From Unio delphinus (Eukaryota; Mollusca; Bivalvia; Unionida; Unionidae): DNA of 64,000 nucleotides. Location: contig JAQISU010000114.1 in the NCBI GenBank assembly GCA_029339505.1, forward strand, positions 4,948,001 to 5,012,000, read 5' to 3'. How positions within the stretch are numbered: the first letter of the stretch is position 1; every line of letters starts with the position of its first letter. Under the pieces are notes generated by a model. The model saw only the letters and a program-made list of their open reading frames with translations, did not search any database and was not told the origin of the DNA. Shown here piece by piece: positions 50,215 through 64,000 of the stretch. A program made the position numbers and the translations under genes.

Positions 50215-50420
50215 ACATCATATATATTTTTGGTGATATCGCTACGATGTATGCAGTGTGTCAGTTTAAAGTGATGTCAAGTACTCGGGCATCATGCCGC
50301 AGACATGTATCATGATATCCCATCCAGTCACATTATCCTGACACCAAGCCTACCAGTCCTAACAGTAACTTCTTAATGCTGAGCGCCTAGCGAGGCAGCT
50401 CTAAGTGCTATTTTGTCTGT
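50215..50420 (-). repeat. tRNA-derived SINE, copy 3 (body only, inverted)
   Basis: The minus strand reads GCTCAGCATTAAGAAGTTAC, TTAGGACTGGTAGGC, TGGTGTCAGGATAATG, TGCGGCATGATGCC and GCGATATCACC, matching the bodies at 19818-20140 and 24400-24690. The tRNA head is missing. Confidence 0.75.
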
Positions 50421-50429
50421 CTTTGTAAT

Positions 50430-52723
50430 TAAATTTATATTAAAACTACTAAATCTCTAGATGAAAACAAAAGGTTATATTTCACATTGCTGATAGATCC
50501 ACACTGATCCATGGTTTCTCTTTTTGTAGAATGCATAACGGTATGGTAAGGTTTTGAAGTTTAATGTTCACACCACCAATTACAATCATGTAGTTCTTAT
50601 ATGACAAATGTTATAACCTATTTTAGACCTTCAAGATCTCCAGACAGTGATGTTCATGTGATAGAAACAACAATAGTTTAATGTGATTGTTATATTTAAG
50701 TTCTGATGATAATAAAATTGAACCCAAAAGTGTAGCAAAGGATAGCTGAAGAGATGGAAGTATGATTTAAAATATAGGGAATCATAATGATAGAGAACTT
50801 TACAGCATGAAACTGTTCCTGTCTGTAAACCTTTACATGGTGAAATAAATAGAAATTACAACCAAATTGTCATTAAAAGATATTTTTTAAATCTCATTAT
50901 TACAGCAATTATTACTGACAAACAAATTTGCAAGTAGATTGCCAGTAATATGTATGTTTCATTGTATTCATTGAAAAATCTTGAAAATTGAATTTGACTT
51001 TAGAAAAATATGCTAACTATACAAAAGGGTTTGAACCTTTTATAAAGTTTGATTTTGTAAATTCCTAATGTTACAAATATTTATCTGAAGCGTAAGCAAT
51101 CTTTATGCCTTCAATGAAATTAATTTCAATTGTTTGCATCTCAGAATACATGGACTATTGGTAATAGGTGTACACAGTGAAAAGGATTTTATGTGAACAA
51201 GTACATTGAGCATTAAAGTTAACAAAATAATTTTTTGGTACAGTGCAGATTAAACTTTTAAATGCTTGACTTTAAACCACTGGAAATCTCATACATGACT
51301 GCTCTCCGTGTGTAAAACGCTTTTTGTTATTTGCACCTGCTCACGCCTTGAAAGACATACATTGGGAGTCGGACAATTCTAGACAAACAAGCCGAATCCC
51401 GGGTTTTAAAAAAATCCAGTAATAATTATTATAATTCTTCCGACAATAATAATTAATATTCAGAATCAAACAAAAAGGTTGCATGAATTCTAGTTACACA
51501 TCACAATTGGCTTGAAATCCAGTACATGCGTTTTGAAACAAAAGTGGTATGGACAAATATCCAGTAATCCCACATTTCTATGAAAGGACGGAAACCAGTA
51601 GCTTATTGATGGTGCAGATACATAGAGATAATAAGCAAGATTGTATTGGATACTGATAAGCAAGAAAGATACGCTCATTATATGCAATAAAAATATAATA
51701 ATAATTGCACTAGTAACAAGCCCGTGTTATGGACCAAAATATTTGCTCCTTTATGGTATCAATATTAAGTAGGGCTTGAGGAATTTCTAATAACGTCCCC
51801 GATTAAATAATAAACCATTTCGAAAACTCAACTTCCCAGCTGAAGCTACCGTACTTCCCAGCTGAAGCTTGTCATTTCTGTTTAACTGCTCATATTTATT
51901 GATGCAGAATACAAATATTCTTTTTTATTTTTCTTATGAACAAAGCCAAATATACTGAAATTGTTTATCACTGGTGCGTTATATGTTATATTTAGTTAAG
52001 TTGATCATCCGTACCTATTGTTTCATTTAACCCCATTTGGTCACATACGATGTTAAAGTATTTTGGATCCTGTCAGTAACAAGCATTAGTACTATAAGCA
52101 GTAATTGGTAAGCGTGAGTGAATGAACTTACCATATATGCTTACCGACCCCTGAGACGTGCTTTATTAACATTTTAGTTACACAATGATTGCTTTCAGCA
52201 CACAAGCTGAAAATTCAATGAGAGCAAACAAAGTATTGTGTCAGATAAATAAACACTTTAAAACAAACTCATCTTGCATGATAATATATATTATTAGTAG
52301 CACATATAGATGTAAATAAAATTACCGGTAATTCTTTCAAATATTTAAACATAAAAAGTAATCTAATTATTACAAAATAAATGTTTTGAGTCAATATTAC
52401 AAAATAAATGGAGATATTTGACAGCATTTATCACAAATAACATTTAAAACTTTACCTATCTATTATGTTCATTTTTAATACTGAAAAGGCTTGCATTAAT
52501 TAAAAAATGATACTTTAAATATAATTATGTGAAGTTTAGAATTATTAACAAAACATTTATCTAATAATACAGCTGATCTTCATCTGATTTACAGATGAGA
52601 TTGCTACAGATGCTATTCAAATCACTTCCTGCTATTAAAGAGGAATGATTGTCTTTAACTTAAAAAAAATACAAAGTAGTATGCACTTTACTAACTTGAC
52701 TGAAATATACATATAGACAGTCA

Positions 52724-52725
<2 letters not shown>
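50430..52725. other. host non-coding DNA
   Basis: AT-rich, with short direct repeats (for example CTTCCCAGCTGAAGCT twice at 51830-51870). No gene seen. Confidence 0.5.
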
Positions 52726-52727
<2 letters not shown>

Positions 52728-52799
<72 letters not shown>

Positions 52800-52822
52800 A
52801 AGAGAGAGAGAGAGAGAGAGTG
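52728..52822. repeat. (TA)n(GA)n microsatellite
   Basis: TA run of about 60 bp followed by about 15 GA units. The Tyr-Ile and Ser-Leu open frame on the minus strand is an artefact. Confidence 0.95.
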
Positions 52823-52829
52823 AGAGTTC

Positions 52830-54530
52830 GCGAATTGACAGAGTGAAAGGTAAATGGGTACTTTATATGTTTAGATATATATCTTGCTCTCAGTGTACAT
52901 ACATAAACTGAAATGACTGGAATCCTACTGGCCAACACAATTTCAAAACCTTTTTTTTAAAACTCTTGAATATGTCAACGTAGCCACTGAGCTAGAGTAC
53001 TAGAGGTGGCACCATTTTTATTCAGGACAAAACAGCCATTACTAGAATTATTTAGCAGGTGCAGCGAGAAGAAGAAATCAAAATGTTAGTCACAGGGACC
53101 AGTATCGTTGCTAATAATTTACCTGTCATTTTTCCACTATAGAATACATAGTCCATGTCTGACAGGTAACTTGTAAGCAACAATACGATCTCCTGTGATG
53201 TCATTATTGTGGTAAGAGAAATATGAAAGTGCGCTAATATAGGAAACGTATGCCACATTCGTGTAATTTAAACTTAATTTTAAATACAGGGGCTGATCGG
53301 TCGCCATGATCCCTACAAATAAACGCTAAATAGAGCATACATACACATGAATATTCACTTGTCATTTAAAAATTGTTGACTGATTTCTTATTGCGTACAT
53401 TTATTGAGAATGATGCAAACGTTCAGTAATCCTATATTTGCTATGGTGCACTTTCGATGAAAATCAAGGTCCTTTTGATCTTTTGATAACCAACCCTCAA
53501 ATCGCCCCCTCCCTAGGAACACTTGACCTGGTCCAGCCCTGAAATGAATGCAAATATATAGCTACGAACACCCACCAGATATATGATATTCTGAATGTCG
53601 AAATAATTATTTGCTTATGCACCAATCGCTATATTTAAGACCCGTGATACCATAGTACTTCAACAGAAATATTAGGAACATTTCTGTTCAAGTTCCAGTT
53701 TCTAACCTTGCTCTTGATTACTTAAGTCAGTGACTATTTTCAATAATTTAGCTATCATTTTTAGGTTGAAAGTTTCAAATGTTTATTTATTTTAGGTCAT
53801 AATCTCATGCGTAAACCAGTTATTTATAACACAAACAATATATAACGATACTTACCAGTGTTCTCTAAATGTATATCCATCGTACTTTCTAGGTCCCTAT
53901 CTGTCAACGGATTTACTTTTCAAGCGAAGAAAAACATTGTTTATTAAAATAAATTCAGATCAAATTGAAATTATATGAATGTCTAAATTATTTGTAAAAC
54001 TTTTAAAATCTATTGATCTATGATACGTTTCTATGATAGATTTATTAGGTTTTTCCCATTTATATAGTCTTTAACAACACAAATTTGGCTCGTATCTTTG
54101 CCTGCAATTGAGCAGTCATACAGTTACTATAATATCTACAAGGTAAGAACATTCTCTTCTGTCTCGCGCAACGCATTTATTTCAAGCTACTTTAGTTATT
54201 GAATAGTAAATGTGTGACAGTACAGTTGTAAGAAACAATAGAAGTTCCTGTGTTTAATTATAGCTCGGTTTTTTAACCTGTTTCGAAACCTTGAGTGTTT
54301 TATACCTTAACATGGATTTTGACTCGAGATAAAGGAAATGAAAATATTATCTTTTTTTCTAAATCAAGTTAGTATAAATCCTTTAAAGGTCTTCCTATTG
54401 GTCTACTTTGTGCCTGATGGTATTACGCACTTCTTAATTTATGATGTGGTCCATGTAAGTGATGCCAAGGGTGATTATGTAGCATCAAATTTAAAGTGCT
54501 TGGATCCTTCGTCGTTGTAATTATGCTGTG
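52830..54530. other. host non-coding DNA
   Basis: No gene or clear repeat recognised. Confidence 0.5.
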
Positions 54531-54539
54531 AGGGGCCAG

Positions 54540-55530
54540 GCCTCACATCAATACAAACATATTGAGTAGACTAGTGCTCTCAATAATCTGATTTTAGCTT
54601 TCAAACATTTATATTTTCTCTCCAGATGGGTCTTAGCTGATGTTGTTTGTGCTGCGCGTGACAAAATGTCTGCTCTTAATCCCTCATTGGTGATTATGGA
54701 ACCACTATATTTGAACTAGCTCTATGTTTCCATTTCCTGTTTTTTGACTTGAATCATGGCTGAGATTTCTTTGCCACTATTTGTCATCAGCATTGTTTTC
54801 TCAGCGGTTATCTCTATGTCAACTCTGCAAGAGTTTTCGTCCAGGTTATTCACTAAAGTGGCAAGATGTCTTGTTGTTGTTGCGAGTACTTTTCAAACAG
54901 AACCCTGCGATTGAATATGTGTTCTGTTGTGCTTCTTCCTCTCCAGAACCCTTCCTGTTTTTCATCGATTATTTGTTTTGATTTCTGTCTGTTCAAGATG
55001 ATCCTCAGCATCACTTTAAAAACATGGCTGATTAAACGGATAGGTCTGTAATTTTAGCACAGATGGATAAAGCCTTTTTATTGATGTGTTATAATCAGTG
55101 ACGCGGTCCAGTGTGTTGCCGATCCGCATGTCCCTCAGATCATGTTGCAGAGATTTATTAGTAGCTCTATCACTGATCCCCCGCTTTCATTCTTGATACG
55201 TTCAGCTGAGATGTTGTTTGCTCCAACTGCCTTTCCTTTATTCTGTGCTTTTAATGACTCCACCTCTTGTTTGATAATGAGGAAATCATGATCATTTGTG
55301 GATTATGGAAATTTAAGCTCCTCTGGGTCTCATATGGACTGATGGGTTTAGAGTTTTGTTTACAATACACAGTCTTTCTGTCTTCAGTGTCACTCGCGTT
55401 TGTGAGGCATTTTCCATTTTCATCTTGAATGGTACTGACGCTTGGTTGCTTCTGTCTGGTGAGGTCTTTCACAATTTGGAACGCCTTTTTGCTGTTATGC
55501 TTGATCAAACTGATATTGATTTCTGAAGAT
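54540..55530 (-). mobile_element. LINE relic (RTE-type, reverse transcriptase region)
   Basis: The minus strand shows HNSKKAFQIVKDLTRQKQPS and IQDENGKCLT (55251-55508), then ANNISAERIK and, near 54860-54990, GSGEEEAQQNTYS- and FCLKS-type stretches in several frames. These are typical of the segment between endonuclease and reverse transcriptase in invertebrate RTE elements. Many stops; inactive. Confidence 0.65.
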
Positions 55531-56146
55531 ATATCCAGCGCAGGAATAAACCCTGGGGAGTTACTTAGGCAGTCGACATTTTCGCCCCACCCACCTCACA
55601 AATGATCTTCTATCAATATTAGTTTGATCCGTTCTCGCGAAGCCCCTGAAAGAGATCGAGCTCATAAGCCTGTTCCTACTATGTAAAGCTGGTAATCCGG
55701 CACTGGATATATCACTGTATTTACTTTTCAAAAGACCCAATGCCGATGTTTGGTGAAGTAAATATATAATATCATACATGAATGTCACACACCTTGACCG
55801 CAAGGAATCTTAGATTCCTTTTGTCTGGTAGAAAGTGCAGAAATCAGTCAGAAGTATTAATTATACCGGATGTCAATCTTTGATTTGTCAACAGCTTGTC
55901 CAATATATTTCAAGTACCGAGTCGATAAATAAATCACGTTATTTGTATTTGACGAAGCAAAACACTGAGGTACAGGAAAGGTATAATAGGAATATTAGAA
56001 CACGTTATTGTGCATTCTTCTTTAAGTGGTTGTAAAAAAAAAGACACCCTTCGCCTGATAAAAACAAACAAGAAACAAACACCTAAATAATAACCAATCT
56101 ACATTGAAAAAATTATTAAATAAAAATAAAAACTACTTAAAGGCGT
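55531..56146. other. host non-coding DNA or retroelement flank
   Basis: A minus-strand frame at 55561-55803 may belong to the LINE relic (RTDQTNIDRRSF), but it is not assignable. Confidence 0.35.
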
Positions 56147-56320
56147 ACTCGTCCCCAACTCTATTGGGCCTCTTCCTGGTGAACGTTTTTAATTACGCAG
56201 AACTTTGATTAGCAGGTAGACGAAGCATATTGCTGAAATACGGAGTTAAGGTAAGTTTGTTAATTTTCATTCATTTCAGAAAGACTGAAATTGTATGGAC
56301 GTGATACTACTTAACTCACA
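56147..56320. repeat. dispersed repeat, copy 2
   Basis: Matches 26516-26690 (CCCCAACTCTATTGGGCC, CTCTTCCTGGTGAACG, TTTCAGAAAGACTGAAATTG). Unclassified. Confidence 0.5.
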
Positions 56321-59300
56321 TCATGGAAATGCGAAGATTATTTTTAGACGAGGATCAATTACCAGCTTGAAATCGAATGGCACAAAAAACATCTTCAAGG
56401 AGTTCTGGGTAACGGATAAAGTGCGACTAACACTACTTTGTACAGAGACCGCTAACCGCTGCCGTTATATTTGTCGTAATGTTACTGTAATGACTGGCCG
56501 TATTATGATCAGGAAGAATTGGAACCAAGCTAGAAATGGATGAACATAAATGCCTTAATGCAGGTTTTGCTGGCCAGGAATGATTGGTAATGAAAAAAGA
56601 TACTAGTAAATACTCTCTGGGAACTTCATTACTGAAATTAGTATTTGAGTCATGTTTGTAGAATAAAAACATTTCAAAATATTTGTAGCTCCCGAACATG
56701 CTCAGACTAATCTAATATTCGCTTTACAAAGGATGGCTTCAAGAAAGTGTCTAGACTTCTAAATATAGATTAGAACATGATTATTCATGAATTTTGTCAT
56801 TTTATATTTTTTTTATTTTAATGGTGTTAGTATACGTTTACTATGGGATACGAGTTAGTAATAATGAGGCTAATAAGATGCACTTTTATTTTTCTTGCAG
56901 ATGTTCTCTTAGTCCTATTATGGTATTCTTATTAACGAACAACAATAACAAACCTGTCTTCATTTAAACAGTCAAAGATATTATCTTTATTATTTTAAAC
57001 AGTATTTAAAAAAGATCAAGAATATGTATAACTTTTAATGTTTGCAGTTAGTATTTACTGCTCAATAAAATGTTTAAAATACTTTAAATTATCGATAAAT
57101 AGTTCTCTTTTAAGTGCAAAATGGAAACTCCAAGTACGCACTTATAGGTCAAATTCAAAACCACACAATGCAGCCCATGACCTATCCCTACATAATGCGC
57201 TGGCATATAAAGAGCCATTATTTCGAATTTTCTGATTATTCTATATTAAAAAGACATATAGATTGATCTGTCAAATGCACTGTACTACGGTAGATCAGTG
57301 TATGTGAAATTTGCAGGTGGCCTTGACGAGACATATAAGATAGTATATACTATGCAATTATCACAATGATTGTTCATACAGTCTTTGTCACGCTGTTTGA
57401 ATGTTTTTGATAATTTGACAGGTAATCAAGACGGTCATACAAATGGTGTTAGTCTAATGGTTACCTGTAATGCAACAAGATGACAGGGCAGAAAGGCATA
57501 ATCCCAAAAGGAAATACACAAGCGTATCAGATTTATGTTCGACCTAAAATATCCTTTTTTAGCAAAACATGAATACGGTAAGTTACACGGGGATTCAAAC
57601 GGGGTTAATAGGACTGTAAGGTACAGTTGAAGAAGATTTAGATAATAGACAACATTATTGTGGATAGATAAATATCCTGCTCTCCATATTTTTAAACAAA
57701 TAATAACCAAGCAGAAAATTCTCAAAAGACCCTACAATTATACTAGATATGTTTGCTTTTGCAAAAAACCATCACCCATTACTTAACTAGTCCTCTTTCT
57801 AGTAAACCGGAGAGATTACACTCAAAAATGTCATTTGAACATTTTCGGGGAGATGTGGGGAGGCGTGGAACGGATACAGGCTACAACAGCTTTACAAGAC
57901 ATTTAAAATGTCTCCCCATTATGTCCTTGATCAAATTTTTCTCATTTGCAATAATGTTTCAGTATGACTATTTTTTATGATGCCGATATAAAGATATTTT
58001 TTATCTATGCAAAAATTGAATACGTTTGTTTGTCACCCAATTAAAAAGATGGTGTGAGCATAATGACATGCAAGAGTGCAATGAGAATATTGTAATTTAC
58101 CCATCGGCTTCCAGCCTTATTTGTATTTAGAGAGATATAGAAGTGTTGATTGTTCCACTGAGCTTAATTTCAAGCATAAAATGGAAAAGGCATTGTTAAC
58201 CTAATTAAGCCCGCTTGATCTGGACTAAGTAGGCTGACAAAGGCACAGTGTCCTGGTAGCAACTGCATTGCCCATAAAATACCCAAACAGTAGACAATTG
58301 CTTTAGATTTTAATTATTGTATGCTTTACATAAATGTTCTAGCCTAAAATTCAAAATAGCATTGAATACAACAAAACATGACGCAAACTATCAAATTGTG
58401 GAACTAAAAAGTGTTTAAGGTACATGTATTTAACATAAGCGAGCATCAAAAATTCTATCCAAAGCCCAAACGCGTCATGAAAATGTTCTTATAATGATAA
58501 AACGTGGGTCTAAAACATTATTAGAATATACTACTAATTTCATAGGTATTGTGTCTGATTGATTTATAGTTAGAGCTAGAGATTCAATATTTGCTCTTTG
58601 AGTCTTTTAGAAACAAATGTCGCAGTAGGATGCATTAGACATTAAACTTGATTTATTTCAGCCATGTTGGACATTTGTAAATTAACGTCAGAGAAATAGA
58701 CATAATTCTTTTTCTTTCAATTACAGATATACGATTCTAACTTGTCCATTGTGTCAACTGTATTAGCATGAATACCAACATGAGTTACCGGAATGACATC
58801 TTTAGTAAGTAATATACATTTTGTCCCCCTCCACGAACAAAACGAACATGGATGTTGCAACGTTCAGTGTGACAATCCATCGATGTATAAAGACAACCCT
58901 AAAATGGCGTTTAATATAACAAACTATCATCAAGGAACGTTGATTACCTTAAGGAATAGTTGAACACATTCTGATCACTTAATAATAACTATCTCACAGT
59001 GGCATATACTTGCGGTTTTTCGGCAGATGATAGGCTATATATGGTTTACAGTATATGGTGGGAAAATGCTCCTGGACGCCTGAGTTGCCATGATTCTGCG
59101 GGAGCCAAACTCGAAGTACACAGACGTTATACATTTATTGTCACTGCATTAGTAGACTGAATAATGAAATTAATCAATCATGTGTAAGGAACAAACATCC
59201 ACATTCTGAGGCAAACCAAACTCAAAGATCAAAGCCATTTTGATAGAAAAGATAAAATCTGTTTCTGCAAAGTATCTTTAATTTCACATCTCGTGACTGG

Positions 59301-60200
59301 ATGGAACAGTGGAGAAAACCTTAACATGGGCAAGGAACAAACCTATCAAAGTTTGTGACAATGGTTATAGTCACTATGATCATGTATGTTTGCTCTAGTT
59401 ACTACATTACATAGTTAAACCACACATTGTGGATTTGCAGGCACGTTAATGTTGAAAATGGAAAAAATGTTGGAAACAAGGTACATTGTGACAGTGACCG
59501 GAAGAAGAAACATATTATCTGCACCAAGATATAATAATTCTGAACCATATACCATCATGAAAGTTTACTGATAATGTTCATGTTCTGGAACACAAAAGTA
59601 CGTTTATTATAGTTGAAGGTCGCAGGAACCGAAAAAGTAATATGGATTTTACATCATATTTTTACTTGTTACAAAACAGTGCAAGCAAACGAAATTATGT
59701 TACTTATGGAACAAGGAATCCACACATGTCCTACAAATTTACAACATTGGAAGAATGTGTTCGTCATATGGTCACAAGCGAATGCATGTTGGCATTCATA
59801 CGTTAAAAATAAATTTATTTAATACTAAGTTCAGAATTATCAATACAATGATTTAAAAATATATTTATTACCTTTCAGACACACCAAACTGTAGTCCATA
59901 CTCATTTCACGTACTAAAGAAGGTAACATCGACCATATAATATATAGTTCTGTTTCATGACCCGTGACGTAAACTTAAACTCACATAAAGGAACGCATAC
60001 TATTCTGCCCTATATATGTTGCAAGAACTTAAAACTCTTAAATTGTCAATTCTTTAGGAAATTTATCGATTAAATTTTGATTGTTTACAAAGGTTTTCTG
60101 CGTTCTGAGGACTACAATCCGTATGCTAATGACCAAAATTATGATACCTGTCCAAACACTATTAAGACGTTATCTTTCTTGCATTTATATATTTTTTATT
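56321..60200. other. host non-coding DNA upstream of the four-TM gene
   Basis: AT-rich, with no supported coding exon. It may contain the promoter and 5' untranslated exon of the gene that follows, but I see no decisive signal. Confidence 0.45.
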
Positions 60201-60216
60201 TTTAATAGGAGCAGAA

Positions 60217-60359
60217 ATGAAAGTGAACCCCATATTACAGAAGGTGATAGCGATATTTCACATAACTCAAGTCATCGCCATCATCATTTGTGTAGCAGTG
60301 TCCATCACAAGTCTATTATTTTACATCCTCCTTTCGGTAAGAATTTACTGGTAATAATA

Positions 60360-60406
<47 letters not shown>

Positions 60407-60852
60407 CATAATAATAATAATGGTGAAAATCATGATGCTTATCAGTTCTTGAATTACTAATAAACAACATACTATTCACGAAGACAGCGACTAAGACAGT
60501 AACAGAAAATACCTTAACTATCGTGCTCCTACTGCATACAAGATGTACTAGCAGTTAATTCACTTGGCGCTGAGCTTTACGATGTTAGTGTCAGATCTGG
60601 TCGGCCTTATGTCAAAATGTGAGAAGTAAATGTATATGGATGTATGTGTCCATCACATATTACATCAGAATCAAACCCGAAGGTACGTTATTATTCAGAA
60701 TGCTAACGACAATCCCAATTCTTCGTGTACCTTGTGAATATTTTTATTTCAGGCCATCATCCCTGTACTTTTGTTCATCATCTTCTGGGTTGCATCCAAA
60801 TGCAATTTCAAAGACTTGGTTGTTATTCTTGTAAGTATTAGGATTGTTAAGT

Positions 60853-60891
<39 letters not shown>

Positions 60892-60900
60892 AATAAATAA

Positions 60901-60989
<89 letters not shown>

Positions 60990-61478
60990 TTCCTTTCATA
61001 TCTTGTTAGACGAATCCAATCTTTAATCGAACCGGAGAGCGCACTAAAGTCAAAATGCTGTATTTTTTATCATATGGGACATATGACATTAATAATACAA
61101 TCTTGCATACTCGTTACGGTCCACCTATTTTTCAAAGAGACAACATTCACTCTTTGTGTATTATTCTGATCTCTAATTCTATTGAATGACCTACTGTCAA
61201 TAATATTATTTATTATTAGTTATTAGTAGTACTAGTAGTAATCGTAATAGTAGTTACATTAGTTGTAATAGTAGAAGAAGTGGTTTATATACCACTTTCC
61301 TTGAGAGCCAGATGTTTCATAAAGTTATTTGTAGTTCAGTCTATAAGCGAAATTTTAACATAGACTTGAGCAGTCTTATGAAATGGCACTAAATCAGGTC
61401 GATGTATAATTATTCTGAGCATCCCCCGATATTAACATGTAAAGATCATTGTAGTGAACAAAGAGATGTATACGACAG

Positions 61479-61553
<75 letters not shown>

Positions 61554-62806
61554 ATAAATCTATTTGTTAAAGATATTAGAATGCAATAATAGATTCAAAG
61601 AAATGAATCTAAAGAATCTACAACTAGTCTTTTGCAAATCCAAAAGAGGAACAAACTTTTTGAGTAGTTTCGGTATATTGTAATAATTAAACATTTCAGA
61701 CAATTCCAACAAAAACAATTTTATTCATGACCTATTAAAACTGGTAAAACGAGTACAAAATTGGTAGAATATTATAATGTTGATGAAAAACTAGCAAAAA
61801 TTATGATACTTATTAAAGAGAAATCATTTTTGCAACATACCGTAAAATATTATAAAGCAATCATTGTGTTCTGACAAACGAGGCAATTTGATACTAAATC
61901 TATAACGTTAAGCAATCAGACTTATGTAATGTGCTTTTCCTTTTATCAAAGGAATCGAATATAATTAATCAAGGTGTGCCCTGTGTTAAGTTAGCGACAT
62001 ATTTAAACATGTATTGTGTTATCTTATTTTTGTTCAATATACTTTTAGTCACGGTCACTTACACACACATATATGAACAATAGCATTAAAAAGAAAATTA
62101 GGAACAAGACACCTGGTGTAACAGCAATTTGAAGCAATATGTTGTATGATTTCATAAACTTATTCTCAATGAATGTATATTTTGGTATCACGAATTTATC
62201 AAAATGTTGAAATACTACTGAAATGACTCATTAAAAAAATATGCATAAATCTATGGAGTTGTTTATATCATTACCTGACTAATTCACGTTGATTAAATTT
62301 ACTAAAGTCCAATTTTCACAAGAATTTCATTAGGAACTATTGATGTTTACTCGTACACGATTTAATTTGGCAAAAGTATTAAGTTCGACCAGAATTATAG
62401 CTTTGCATATGTTGAGGTTATTGTATTTTTTTAATAACAGGTACACTACAACCCCATACTAAGTACAATGTGGTTCCTCGTCGATTTCCAAGTTTTTGTC
62501 GTAGCCTGCATTCTGAACCGACAATTGGCCATGTATAGTTATTACTATATAGAGACAGTCGACGTCAGGGTCACAATAATTGCTGTGATGACTGGCATCC
62601 TTAGTCTTGGATCAGCGATCTTTGCAGTAATGGGAATATGGAAGTCTGCCCGAAAAGTCGTTCTCATTGCAAGATCTGGTGAATGTGATAATATCAGCGC
62701 AGTTGGAAGTCGTCCTCCCTCATACGACGCACCGGTAAACTGTACTGGCCTTAATGGCATACGAATTGCGCAAGTGACCTATGGTCAATCAAAGCTGCCT
62801 CAATAA
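60217..62806 (+). CDS. host four-TM protein gene, three coding exons, C-terminal PPSY
   Basis: Join of 60217-60336, 60753-60830 and 62441-62806 (188 codons). Exon 1 starts MKVNPILQKVIAIFH and ends at a GTAAGA donor; exon 2 lies between TTTATTTCAG and GTAAGT; exon 3 between TTAATAACAG and the stop TAA. All junctions are phase 0. Four hydrophobic segments: VIAIIICVAVSITSLLFYIL, AIIPVLLFIIFWVAS, FQVFVVACIL and AVMTGILSLGSAIFAVMGI. The cytosolic tail has RPPSYDAP, a PPxY motif that typically binds WW domains. I do not recognise the family. The exon 2 and 3 sequences occur again as broken copies, so this is a small tandem gene family. Confidence 0.72.
60357..60420. repeat. (TAA)n microsatellite in intron 1
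   Basis: About 20 AAT units with one CCA interruption. A degraded piece of the SINE body lies at 60550-60615. Confidence 0.9.
60855..60988. repeat. (CA)n(TA)n microsatellite in intron 2
   Basis: CA run, AAATAAAT units, then about 40 TA units. Confidence 0.95.
61480..61551. repeat. (TA)n microsatellite in intron 2
   Basis: About 35 TA units. Confidence 0.95.
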
Positions 62807-64000
62807 CAATGACAACGTTGAAATGGTCACAGAACAGTTCCATGTGATTTCAGCCCCAGTTGATTTTATATTTTACAATTGAATTGTCTTACATATTTAA
62901 TCATGTTCTTATGTAACATTCATGTATGTTTCTTTAGAAACATCCAAAAAAAACATGCTTTTCTGACTTATTTCCAAAGAAGGAGACTCAAATAAGATGA
63001 AATCATTCTTTGACATTCAATGCTTAGTACATGTGAAATGTTGATTATTTAGGATTGTTATAAATTAGTGTTTATACGCACTTCAAAGATTATTTAAAAG
63101 GGTTATATGAAACTTTAGATCATTTACAAAATTAATATGTGAAACCCTTTTTCACAGTAAGTAAAAATCATACATGAGGCATCATTTACCACCGACACGA
63201 GGTATCAGGATAACACATGCATAAGAAGGACATGATTTATCATTGCTTTAATTTCTTAACAACTCCATTTTTTTTCGAATTCAAATAATGATAAAATATT
63301 GCTGGTTATCAACGCGTAAACATATATACATCTTTACTATGTAGTTTAGTTACTGAGCTTAATTTATCAATGCGTATTTGAGTTCCAAACTGTTTGTCAT
63401 CCTCATCTGATATTTATCTACGTCTATCCTCAGAGCTCTTATTGTCCATTTATTAAAGATGTCAACATTGGATATAATTTGTAAAGCGTTTCATTGCACC
63501 AGTCTCTATTGTGATTAATTACAAAACATTCACTCCTATGTTTGGCAATTACATTGTATATCGAAGCGATGGACACAATAATACTGCTCTAACTCTGTTT
63601 TGAACCATGTCATTAGAATGAAGTGTTTTCCGGTCATTAATGCTTTGAAATATAAGGTATGTACTACCTATGATGTAAATTCTCACTACGAGGTATGGCG
63701 TCTGAGTTATTTTCCTAGGCCATGCTGTGATTTGTGTTTGAAGTAATGTTATTTTTAATTGGTCAGGTCAAGAGCTGCTTTATATTTATCATCACAATTT
63801 TACAACCGATGGAGCCTGTACCAAATTTGAACATTTTAGAGTAGGTATTGGTACATGAGAGAATGAATAGGTTCTATAAGTATTTGTGAATATTTCTGAG
63901 AGAATCGAATTATGCGGAAAGTACAAAGTTCAGATTTATCATCACTGCTTAATTAAAGTTTTTATTATAGCGCATAAATTATCCTCCTAAGTAATTCACA
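62807..64000. other. 3' untranslated region and downstream host DNA
   Basis: The first 200 bp or so are similar to 18354-18550 downstream of the disrupted copy, which supports the exon 3 paralogy. Nothing gene-like afterwards. Confidence 0.55.

Noticed and set aside
52660..52938. Open frame with alternating Tyr-Ile
   Set aside because: Reading of the (TA)n(GA)n microsatellite.

Overview
The window is animal chromosomal DNA carrying three related Polinton/Maverick-type (adintovirus-like) integrated virus elements. It is AT-rich and intron-bearing, with (TA)n, (GATA)n and (TAA)n microsatellites, decayed LINEs and a tRNA-derived SINE family. The SINE and the dispersed repeats look lophotrochozoan, most likely molluscan; that is my inference from repeat style, and no marker gene confirms it. 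All homology statements come from reading the sequence by eye, without a database search.

Layout. E0 (1-1789) is the penton end of an element that runs off the left edge. E1 (2448-18277, 15.8 kb) and E2 (28315-43251, 14.9 kb) are complete, lie in opposite orientations, and carry perfect 5-bp target-site duplications (GCACC and CAATT). All termini share the same 16 bp (AGCAGCAGAGAGGGTG, one mismatch in E2). E1 and E2 are collinear. From the penton end they carry: penton-like capsid protein, membrane-segment protein, repeat-bearing fibre-like protein, adenain-like protease, small pX-like protein, major capsid protein, second minor capsid protein, coiled-coil/acidic protein, an intergenic inverted-repeat module, an unknown 133-aa protein, an HNH/NUMOD endonuclease and a Cys-rich protein. 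Then, divergently, comes a giant protein-primed-type PolB fused to an SF1 helicase and an HNH-like zinc domain. Convergent with that are the DDE integrase, a PLA2-like domain and a zinc ribbon, and finally the packaging ATPase, divergent at the other end.

State of the copies. In both copies the ATPase, integrase and major capsid frames are open. The polymerase-helicase gene is broken in both, at different places. The penton is intact only in E1. The coiled-coil gene is intact only in E2. The zinc-ribbon and PLA2 frames are offset by -1 at a poly-A slippery run in both copies, and the E2 PLA2 frame has no ATG before its active site. This could be programmed frameshifting and is among the most interesting signals here.

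Host genes. A small four-TM protein gene with three coding exons and a C-terminal PPSY motif is intact at 60217-62806. A second copy was hit twice: E0 sits in its last intron and E1 in its last exon. A third copy survives only as an orphan exon at 20456-20533. The other non-element DNA is intergenic or intronic, with LINE and SINE relics and microsatellites.
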